DNA of 7,563 nt from ANME-2 cluster archaeon (GTDB lineage Archaea > Halobacteriota > Methanosarcinia > Methanosarcinales > Methanocomedenaceae): the NCBI GenBank assembly GCA_023544495.1, contig JAMJFV010000095.1, positions 1 through 7,563 on the forward strand, in the 5' to 3' direction. Shown piece after piece: positions 1 to 5,075 of the stretch; position 1 is the first letter of the stretch, and every line of letters starts with the position of its first letter. The translations under genes and the position numbers were made by a program. The notes under the pieces were generated by a model. The model was given only the letters and a program-made list of their open reading frames with translations, did not search any database and was not told the origin of the DNA.

Positions 1-104
1 TAGCCACCGTTTAAGCGTTTTAACCTGTTTATGGAATAGATCGCCTCGTCCATGGTAGCCCACTGGGGTGCCACCATCCAGTCTTTGACCTTTGCGGGAA
101 GCAT
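1..104 (-). CDS. 5' end of an unidentified leftward gene (partial)
   Basis: An open frame starts at the ATG whose complement is 102-104 and runs off the left edge of the window. It gives 34 residues beginning MLPAKVKDWMVAPQWATMDE. Third codon positions are mostly G or C, unlike the AT-rich DNA just upstream, which supports real coding. The short V-K-D-W-M stretch near the start, followed by D-E-A-I, is faintly like the opening of a CBS domain, but too little is visible to assign a family. A purine-rich GAAGG lies almost against the ATG, closer than a normal Shine-Dalgarno site. A TATA-like element at 157-168 would give a leader of about 30 nt. A second ATG at 117 opens another frame whose product is rich in basic residues and looks less protein-like. 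Confidence 0.6.
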   Translation of the reverse strand, partial: MLPAKVKDWMVAPQWATMDEAIYSINRLKRLNGG

Positions 105-156
105 GCCTTCTAAACATGAATTTATAGTTAATATACTTTTTTTAAGATCGACGAAA

Positions 157-168
157 TAGTATATAATG
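157..168 (-). promoter_or_regulatory. TATA-like promoter for the leftward partial gene
   Basis: On the minus strand this reads CATTATATACTA, a good archaeal TATA-like box. Transcription starting about 25 nt downstream would begin near 135-140 and leave a leader of roughly 30 nt before the ATG at 104. The assignment is by position and composition only. Confidence 0.4.
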
Positions 169-195
169 TAATATTTTAAATCCAGGTAATAGGCA

Positions 196-208
196 GCTTT
201 TTATATCT
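196..208 (+). promoter_or_regulatory. TATA-like promoter for nrpR
   Basis: The plus strand reads GCTTTTTATATCT here. It is the best TATA-like element before the NrpR gene. A start about 25 nt downstream falls near 228-232, leaving about 38 nt of leader before the TTG at 268 or about 17 nt before the TTG at 247. No GGAA-N6-TTCC site, the operator known for NrpR in Methanococcus, is present in 105-267, so autoregulation through that element is not supported. Confidence 0.4.
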
Positions 209-255
209 ATTATCCAATATTTTAGAATCTTTACATTCAACGAACATTGTACAGT

Positions 256-261
256 GGAAGG
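256..261 (+). promoter_or_regulatory. Possible ribosome binding site deciding the nrpR start
   Basis: GGAAGG lies 6 nt before the TTG at 268. It is an imperfect match to the archaeal anti-Shine-Dalgarno sequence, but it is the only purine-rich site near either candidate TTG start (247 or 268), so it favours 268. Confidence 0.4.
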
Positions 262-267
262 ATACTA

Positions 268-1038
268 TTGAAAAAAGAAACAGATCATTCTGGTGAATTA
301 ATTATATTCACGCTCTCACGTATTGAAGACCTGATTTACAAAGTGACGTTCGATCCATCTACCCGCACCGGTAAGTTAGTGATCAATATCTCTTTGATAG
401 ACAGTGAACACATTAATGATGTGCTCCCCATATTTCGTGACGTCATGTTAAGCGGCCTGACCGTAAGCCCTCTGGTAAAATTACTGTCTCCGGGAGAATC
501 GATAGGAGATCTGACCATCCCTCCCAACATGCACGGCATCGCCACTGTATGCAGTATCACTGTTGATAGCGTGCTGCTAAAACGCGGTGTTCCCATTAGA
601 CCACGGTTCGGAGGTCTGGTAGAGATCAGGGATGGAGTACCGCTGCGTTTCACTGACCTGGTCATGTACGACAGCACAACCATGGACCCGCTTGAGATAC
701 TTATGTCCCAGTCACTTACTTCTGTAAGCGATATGCTTACCAGCGGTTCAGGCAAGATACTCGCCAATCTGCGGGAAATTACCATGACCGCACGGGAAAA
801 AGTGGAAGAAGTACTGGACGAACTAATATCAGCAGGATTTGGTGGAATACTGGAAGTGGGCGAACCCAACTCAGATATACTCGGCGTGAGCCTGGAGCGG
901 GACCACTTTGGAGTTGTTGTCGTAGGAGGCACCAATGCAGAAGCCGTAGCACAGGAACAGGGATTCAAGATGGATACCCATGCTATGTCCACCCTCATGG
1001 ATGTAAATGAAATGGTGCCCATAGACCAGCTGATATGA
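268..1038 (+). CDS. nrpR: NrpR-type nitrogen regulator, regulatory domain only (no HTH)
   Basis: The protein matches the NrpR regulatory domain (DUF128), which senses 2-oxoglutarate and controls repression of nitrogen-fixation and ammonia-assimilation genes in methanogens. Visible family features are the opening S-R-I-E-D-L-I-Y-K-V-T-F-D segment, V-C-S-I-T-V-D, the R-P-R-F-G-G-L-V loop, L-R-F-T-D, the D-P-L-E-I-L motif followed by Q-S-L-T-S-V, L-A-N-L-R-E-I, and V-V-V-G-G-T-N near the C-terminus. The winged-helix DNA-binding domain that precedes this in full NrpR is absent, and an in-frame stop at 223-225 leaves no room for it. It therefore resembles the HTH-less NrpRII partner of Methanosarcina, which works with a DNA-binding NrpRI; that partner is not in this window. 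I chose the TTG at 268 because GGAAGG lies 6 nt upstream. The in-frame TTG at 247 would add seven residues but has no such site. The 3' end meets the recJ-like gene tail to tail. Confidence 0.85.
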   Translation: MKKETDHSGELIIFTLSRIEDLIYKVTFDPSTRTGKLVINISLIDSEHINDVLPIFRDVMLSGLTVSPLVKLLSPGESIGDLTIPPNMHGIATVCSITVDSVLLKRGVPIRPRFGGLVEIRDGVPLRFTDLVMYDSTTMDPLEILMSQSLTSVSDMLTSGSGKILANLREITMTAREKVEEVLDELISAGFGGILEVGEPNSDILGVSLERDHFGVVVVGGTNAEAVAQEQGFKMDTHAMSTLMDVNEMVPIDQLI

Positions 1039-1043
1039 CCTGT

Positions 1044-2417
1044 TCAAGAGTTTCTTAACTGGCTGCCTATTATCTGGTCAAGATGTTTGATAAACTCAGA
1101 TTTTGCGTTTCCGGGTATGGTTGCACCGGCTGCGATGTCATGTCCTCCACCTACACCCCCCACGGCCTGTGCAGCAGTATTTAATGAAACTCCAAGGTTC
1201 AGGCCCTTGCGCACCAGGTCATAATTACCCCGGCCCGATACCTTCACTCCGTCATCAGTATCGGCAAAGGCTATTACAGGTAGGTTCCTGTTACCTACTA
1301 TACTGGCACTCATGCCAGCCACTATACCTACAATAGTATCCCTGATCCTCGAGCCCGCATCAAAATACTGGACGTTATCAAGAGTGACCATACCCTTTGA
1401 TTTCACCAGGTTTATACCCTCAACCAGGTTGCGCCTGTGCTCTGCCAGTAAATGGATAGCATTTTCATATTCTTTATCTCTATCCCCCATGCATACGGCA
1501 AGGCCGGTCTTTGCTCTGTCATACCTGGCTGTTGCATTGAGCAGGGTGGAATATTCAGATGCATCCCTGGTCTCAGTACCCTCTCGCTCCTGAAGCAGGG
1601 TATATACCTCTCCTACAAGGCGCTCTATCTTATATGCCGGAATGCCCGCACCTATGCAATATTGTATCAGTCCCGAGACAACGTTCTTTTTTTCCTCATC
1701 TGTGAGGTCGATCCATTTGAGCCATCCTTCGCCCTGGAAACGCAAACCTACACCCTTTAAAAAACTGATACATGCATCCTCATTTCCTGAAAGCCCTGGT
1801 ATGTACGGGTCGGATGAATACTGAAGCATCTTATAGACCGGTCGGGTCTGCTTCCCGAACATTGTCAGGTCACCCTGGCACTGCAACACACCGCTCTTTT
1901 GGCCTAACATCATGATCTGCCGGTTTAAACCTGTAAGTTCACCCTGCTTGACATGCTGCAAGTCTCCCACCGCACCTACTATTGCCAGCCCCGCAAGGTC
2001 ATTGTTATCCCCTAAAGCACGAGCTAACAAAAAAGTAGTACCTGCACCGCTTATCTCATATGCGCCATTGATGTTGAACACATGAGGATTCAAATGCGTG
2101 GGACAATCCCCTGCGGGAATATGGTGGTCTGATATGACCGAAGGAATATCCAGTGCATGTATCTGGTCAAGCATCCCGCTGCCCAGGTCAGTAAAGACCG
2201 CCAGGCCAGGATTAGTATCTGCTATCCTCTCAAGGATCGATACATCAAGCTGGCGGACAAACTCAACAGTATATTCCCTGCCTGCCCGATGCAGGGCAGT
2301 ACAGATAATAGCGGCAGACGTGAGACCATCCGCATCGATATGGGATACCACATGGATATCCTCTGCTTTTAAGATAGCATCTGCACAGTGCTCTGCCCTT
2401 TTGTTCAGACGATGCAT
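1044..2417 (-). CDS. recJ: Archaeal RecJ-like DHH-family ssDNA exonuclease (GAN type)
   Basis: This 457-residue protein belongs to the DHH phosphoesterase superfamily and looks like the archaeal RecJ/GAN single-strand exonucleases associated with the GINS-MCM helicase. The metal-binding motifs are all present: S-H-I-D-A-D-G at residues 25-31, the motif II aspartate in F-T-D-L-G-S-G at 75-81, S-D-H-H at 96-99, and A-V-G-D at 149-152. The C-terminal DHHA1 domain shows its glycine-rich substrate motif G-G-V-G-G-G-H-D at 420-427. With a full motif set and normal length it should be active. The ATG at 2417 is only 3 nt downstream of the dnaG stop, and no strong Shine-Dalgarno site precedes it, so translation is probably coupled to dnaG. 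The place in replication or repair is known for the family and inferred here; some archaeal DHH/RecJ homologues instead act on RNA. Confidence 0.87.
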   Translation of the reverse strand: MHRLNKRAEHCADAILKAEDIHVVSHIDADGLTSAAIICTALHRAGREYTVEFVRQLDVSILERIADTNPGLAVFTDLGSGMLDQIHALDIPSVISDHHIPAGDCPTHLNPHVFNINGAYEISGAGTTFLLARALGDNNDLAGLAIVGAVGDLQHVKQGELTGLNRQIMMLGQKSGVLQCQGDLTMFGKQTRPVYKMLQYSSDPYIPGLSGNEDACISFLKGVGLRFQGEGWLKWIDLTDEEKKNVVSGLIQYCIGAGIPAYKIERLVGEVYTLLQEREGTETRDASEYSTLLNATARYDRAKTGLAVCMGDRDKEYENAIHLLAEHRRNLVEGINLVKSKGMVTLDNVQYFDAGSRIRDTIVGIVAGMSASIVGNRNLPVIAFADTDDGVKVSGRGNYDLVRKGLNLGVSLNTAAQAVGGVGGGHDIAAGATIPGNAKSEFIKHLDQIIGSQLRNS

Positions 2418-2420
2418 AAT

Positions 2421-3692
2421 TTATAACTGGCCTGTGGAAGCTATACGCAGGTTTGCCGGTGCCTTTGTTACGTTTCCAATCTTTGCACCGATAATATCCG
2501 TAATATCTTTTTCTGATGCAATGTCCACCAGTCTCTGGGTTATGACCCCATCGAACACGACACTTTTAACATTGCTGTCCACATCCTTTATAGAATTGGC
2601 AAGGTTCTTCACAGTCACTTCTTTTATGACCTTCTTGTTGTCGTCCAGTAGCCTTCCACTGAGAGTACCATTCAGTTCGTCCATATGTTCCTTGAACCCT
2701 GTGGCAAGGGTATTGACCGATTCGCCCCTTCTACTGTTCCTGCGCGGCCGTTCGGCAGGACGGGGCTTCACAGTAGGGGCCTTCACAACTCGGGGTTTGA
2801 TCTCCCTGCGTTCCTGTCTGTGTGGAGATGGCTGCTGCGGGGATACCCTCTGCTTGTTTCCACCTATCTGGTACCTTTCCATGGCCTGCTCAACAGGTAT
2901 CTTCTGGCGCAGGGACCGTACAATTTCCTTTTGCACCAGTTCTTCCACACCCTTACCATCAGGGGCACGTGCAATAAAATCAATGTCTGTCACCTGCAGC
3001 AGTTCCTTGATAATAAGTTCGCCGCCACGATCGCCGTCAGTAAAGGCCGTAACCTTCTTTTTCTTACACAGTTCTGCAACAGCCGGTGGAACATTGGTAC
3101 CACCCACTGCGATTGCATTCTTAATCCCGTATCGTAACAGGTTGAGCACATCAGCCCGGCCTTCCACAACAATAATAGCATCAGAATCTATTACATTGGG
3201 ACCACACGGGATATTGTCCTTTCCGTAATAGGTCATTTCCTCTACCCTTATGGACTGCTTGACCTCATCAGTTATCTCCTGGCTTTCAGGTACGTTCTCG
3301 TCGAACATGTCTGTGAGGATGTGCTTTGCCCGGTTCACGATATGCTGCCGTTTAGATGCACGGATATCCTCAACCTTGATTATTTCAATATTTGCCATGC
3401 AGGGTCCTATCCTATCAATGGTCTCCAGGGAAGCAGCCAGTATGGCGGTCTCTGCCTTGTCAAGACTTGACGGAATATCTATCATACCATTGGACTTGCC
3501 TGCTGCTGACTTGATATTGACTTCAATCCTGCCGATACGTCCGGTCTTCTGGAGGTCGCGCAGGTCTAGGTCATTTCCTAATAACCCTTCGGTCTGACCG
3601 AATATGGCACCTACGACATCAGGTCTTTCCACAACGCCATCGGCTCGAATTTTTGCATGAACTATATATTTTGTAGTGTCTGTATTTTGCAT
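2421..3692 (-). CDS. dnaG: Archaeal DnaG primase-like Toprim protein
   Basis: The 423-residue protein is the archaeal DnaG homologue, a Toprim-domain protein linked to primer synthesis and found as a subunit of the archaeal RNA exosome. The N-terminal region has the characteristic V-V-G-A-I-F-G-Q-T-E-G-L-L-G segment (residues 26-39) and L-R-D-L-Q-K-T-G-R-I-G-R-I-E (44-57). The Toprim core has V-V-E-G-R-A-D at 175-181, with the conserved glutamate, and T-D-G-D at 218-221, with the metal-binding aspartates. A basic, proline-rich linker (about 278-325) leads to a C-terminal domain of about 100 residues. The frame stays open upstream to an ATG at 3755, but the ATG at 3692 is preferred. It has a GAGGT Shine-Dalgarno site 8 nt upstream and gives the usual M-Q-N-T-D-T-T-K-Y start seen in Methanosarcina DnaG. 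The recJ-like gene follows after 3 nt. Confidence 0.93.
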   Translation of the reverse strand: MQNTDTTKYIVHAKIRADGVVERPDVVGAIFGQTEGLLGNDLDLRDLQKTGRIGRIEVNIKSAAGKSNGMIDIPSSLDKAETAILAASLETIDRIGPCMANIEIIKVEDIRASKRQHIVNRAKHILTDMFDENVPESQEITDEVKQSIRVEEMTYYGKDNIPCGPNVIDSDAIIVVEGRADVLNLLRYGIKNAIAVGGTNVPPAVAELCKKKKVTAFTDGDRGGELIIKELLQVTDIDFIARAPDGKGVEELVQKEIVRSLRQKIPVEQAMERYQIGGNKQRVSPQQPSPHRQERREIKPRVVKAPTVKPRPAERPRRNSRRGESVNTLATGFKEHMDELNGTLSGRLLDDNKKVIKEVTVKNLANSIKDVDSNVKSVVFDGVITQRLVDIASEKDITDIIGAKIGNVTKAPANLRIASTGQL

Positions 3693-3700
3693 TTGAGTAT

Positions 3701-3705
3701 ACCTC
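3701..3705 (-). promoter_or_regulatory. Shine-Dalgarno site fixing the dnaG start
   Basis: The minus strand reads GAGGT here, inside GTGAGGT, 8 nt upstream of the ATG at 3692. It matches the archaeal 16S 3' end well and is the reason the shorter DnaG is preferred over the ATG at 3755. Confidence 0.7.
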
Positions 3706-3739
3706 ACGTATTTTAAAATAGCTAAAAAAATCAGCATGC

Positions 3740-3762
3740 GACCAGATTGGTTCAATCTAGTC
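3740..3762 (-). promoter_or_regulatory. Hairpin in the presumed dnaG leader
   Basis: Two 10-bp arms flank a 3-nt loop: GACTAGATTG, AAC, CAATCTGGTC on the minus strand. As minus-strand RNA all ten positions pair (one G-U); the plus-strand RNA has a C-A mismatch at the same place. The structure lies 48 nt before the dnaG ATG and is followed, after GCATGC, by a run of seven T on the minus strand (3724-3730). It could be a leader RNA structure, an attenuator-like element or a palindromic operator. The role is not known. Confidence 0.5.
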
Positions 3763-3776
3763 AGTAATGTTCACAC

Positions 3777-3827
3777 TTATATTGTTATCCAAATAATGCC
3801 AGTTCTCAGACATATACTTATATATTA
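3777..3827 (-). promoter_or_regulatory. Candidate TATA boxes for the dnaG-recJ operon
   Basis: Two TATA-like elements lie on the minus strand: AATATATAAG at 3818-3827 and CAATATAAG at 3777-3785. The first predicts a start near 3793 and a leader of about 100 nt that contains the 3740-3762 hairpin. The second predicts a start near 3755, inside the hairpin. Which one is used cannot be decided from sequence. Confidence 0.35.
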
Positions 3828-3921
3828 GTATAATACTAACCCGGAATATCAATATATAATGTTTCTCTACACCGACCTCTATCTGGTAATTATCCTGTGA
3901 TGTTATCTTATTGAATGAAAT

Positions 3922-3956
3922 TAAACCATGTTACTCTGGTTTACCAATGTTTTTTT
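3922..3956 (+). terminator. Terminator-like hairpin plus T run in intergenic DNA
   Basis: TAAACCA (3922-3928) and TGGTTTA (3937-3943) form a perfect 7-bp stem with an 8-nt loop, followed after CCAATG by seven T (3950-3956). Archaeal termination depends mainly on T runs, so this could end a rightward transcript. No rightward protein gene lies upstream, so either a small RNA ends here or the feature is incidental. Confidence 0.3.
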
Positions 3957-4083
3957 GATCCATCCCTCTAAATAACCTGTCCCATACCGGACCTTATTGC
4001 ATTCTTGATGCATATTTGATTCCGGGAAAATGGGAATATTGGATTTGTGATTTGTTTAACTATTTGCGTATATTTTATTGATG

Positions 4084-4105
4084 GTTAATCATACTCATGA
4101 TTAAC
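4084..4105. repeat. Perfect 9-bp inverted repeat
   Basis: GTTAATCAT and ATGATTAAC are perfectly complementary arms around a 4-nt spacer ACTC. The repeat lies 75 bp past the stop of the leftward Toprim gene. On the plus strand it is followed closely by five T (4110-4114); on the minus strand it has no good T run after it. It may be a terminator-like hairpin or a protein-binding palindrome. Confidence 0.5.
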
Positions 4106-4179
4106 GTGATTTTTACATATACCTCTTGTTTCGAAGACATGATAAAGTTATGTATTAATGCTCAGATTATAACGCAAAT

Positions 4180-4605
4180 TCATATACTATTACTATTCAT
4201 GGTATTCAGTTCCACTCTCAGGTTAAACAGATGTGTGTTCAGGCTTTCAATGTCCTTTATCCTTTTTTTAACCAGTGCCTTTAACCTTTGCCTTATATCA
4301 GTGTTCACTGTCGCGCCAGCATTGGTTAAAAATTCCGCCATAAGCCGTGCAAGTTTTTCACCGTTCTCATCCCAGTCGGTCAGTACTATCACCGTATCAT
4401 ATTCGCGGGCCACCTCTTCACAGAGTTCAAGCAATGACTTTTGAGTACCCAATTTTACCGGTCCGGTAATGCCCAGTTCCCGTAATGCCCTGCGATCCCG
4501 CTTGCCTTCAACGATTATTGCGGCACCTTCCTCAGACTGCTGTAAGAGTTCCAGTACCAGTTCTTCGAGCTGTTCCAGACGTTCCATGTCCTCCAGTACT
4601 GACAT
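4180..4605 (-). CDS. Small stand-alone Toprim-domain protein (UPF0292-like)
   Basis: This 141-residue protein is little more than a Toprim domain, the metal-binding fold of primases, topoisomerases and RNase M5. The key motifs are visible: A-I-I-V-E-G-K-R-D at residues 29-37 with the conserved glutamate, and V-L-T-D-W-D at 74-79 with the D-x-D metal pair. An N-terminal Leu/Glu-rich helix (5-24) and a basic C-terminal helix (104-120) flank it. It resembles the archaeal UPF0292 family, whose biochemical role I cannot state with confidence; a nucleic-acid or nucleotide-linked activity is inferred. It starts 26 nt after the DUF167 gene, so the two are probably cotranscribed. The ATG at 4605 has no clear Shine-Dalgarno site. 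A second in-frame ATG at 4587 has GGAGG only 2 nt upstream, too close to be convincing. Confidence 0.82.
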   Translation of the reverse strand: MSVLEDMERLEQLEELVLELLQQSEEGAAIIVEGKRDRRALRELGITGPVKLGTQKSLLELCEEVAREYDTVIVLTDWDENGEKLARLMAEFLTNAGATVNTDIRQRLKALVKKRIKDIESLNTHLFNLRVELNTMNSNSI

Positions 4606-4631
4606 CGCAGAATTAGACGCCCCGGGTACAT

Positions 4632-4961
4632 TTAATCCTTATCCACAGGTGGGAAAAGTAACTCTATCACCTGTTCCGCATCCATTCCTCTGACATGGAC
4701 AGTCTTTCGATGGGCTGTGAGGCCGGAAACAAGAGTTACTTCAGATACTTTTACACCCAGTAATACAGCCAGAAACTCCAACAACTGTTGGTTTGCCCTG
4801 CCTTTCTGTGCAGGTTCCGAGAGCCTGACTTCAATGCGCTTGCGCCAGGTATTGTAGCCACTGGGAACCTGGACGGTCTTAGTGCCGGGAGTTACTTCGA
4901 TATCAATGACCACCCCGTCTGGCGATATTCTAACTGCATCAGATACTGGCAATTCTATCAC
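4632..4961 (-). CDS. DUF167 / UPF0235 (YggU-like) family protein
   Basis: The 109-residue protein matches the DUF167 (YggU, UPF0235) family in length and motif order. It shows the early strand D-G-V-V-I-D-I-E-V-T-P-G-T-K (residues 15-28), R-I-E-V-R-L (42-47), the signature K-G-R-A-N-Q-Q-L (53-60), and V-S-G-L-T-A-H-R-K (78-86) leading to V-H-V-R-G. The insertion P-S-G-Y-N-T-W-R-K-R is typical of the archaeal branch. The family is widespread and structurally known, but no established reaction can be given. The start is a GTG at 4961, and no clear Shine-Dalgarno site was seen. The Toprim gene follows after 26 nt, suggesting a two-gene unit whose promoter would lie in 4962-5075. Confidence 0.87.
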   Translation of the reverse strand: MIELPVSDAVRISPDGVVIDIEVTPGTKTVQVPSGYNTWRKRIEVRLSEPAQKGRANQQLLEFLAVLLGVKVSEVTLVSGLTAHRKTVHVRGMDAEQVIELLFPPVDKD

Positions 4962-5031
4962 ATTACGTGCTAATGATGGTGTAATAATGCTGACGATCGT
5001 AGCAAGTGTATAGTAAATGTAGCATGTGTTG

Positions 5032-5056
5032 TATATGTGGTTGTTTATATGTGGTT
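5032..5056. repeat. Direct repeat of 11 bp at 14-bp spacing, containing TATA-like sequence
   Basis: TATATGTGGTT occurs at 5032-5042 and again, identical, at 5046-5056. On the minus strand each copy reads AACCACATATA, so both can offer a TATA-like core for the leftward DUF167-Toprim unit, whose GTG lies about 70-95 bp downstream. It may be a doubled promoter or regulator site. Confidence 0.45.
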
Positions 5057-5075
5057 TTAATATTTTCTAAGGTTT

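Larger units (their letters stand above)
3693..4179. other. 487-bp intergenic region without a convincing protein gene
   Basis: This AT-rich stretch between the Toprim gene and dnaG holds no frame with good codon statistics or family similarity. It contains the dnaG leader and its TATA-like boxes (3693-3830), TATA-like elements on the plus strand (for example 3818-3828), a hairpin followed by a T run on the plus strand (3922-3956), and a 9-bp inverted repeat at 4084-4105. It is longer than needed for the promoter of one operon. No box C/D or tRNA-like fold was recognised. Confidence 0.6.

Noticed and set aside
1..117. Alternative leftward frame starting at ATG 117
   Set aside because: It gives a strongly basic, Gly- and His-rich peptide and poorer codon use than the frame from 104.
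336..1022. Leftward open frame opposite nrpR
   Set aside because: It is a complement frame of the recognisable NrpR domain, with no family motifs or start signals.
2098..3228. Long rightward open frame of 376 codons opposite the recJ-like gene and dnaG
   Set aside because: It is the antisense shadow of two clear genes, spans their junction, is rich in Ser/Pro/Leu as expected for a complement frame, and matches no family.
3693..3755. Longer DnaG start at ATG 3755
   Set aside because: The extra 21 residues are not part of the archaeal DnaG family, cover the leader hairpin, and lack a ribosome binding site. The ATG at 3692 has a good one.
3740..3762. GGTTCAATC resembling a tRNA T arm, possibly a tRNA remnant
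   Set aside because: The pairing here is a 10-bp stem with a 3-nt loop, not a 5-bp T stem with a 7-nt loop, and no other tRNA arms are present.
3896..3960. GTGATGT resembling a box C of a C/D guide RNA
   Set aside because: There is no matching D box (CTGA) at a suitable distance and no terminal stem around it.
4097..4444. Rightward open frame overlapping the Toprim gene
   Set aside because: Most of it is antisense to the Toprim protein and the rest is AT-rich intergenic DNA with unlikely codon use.
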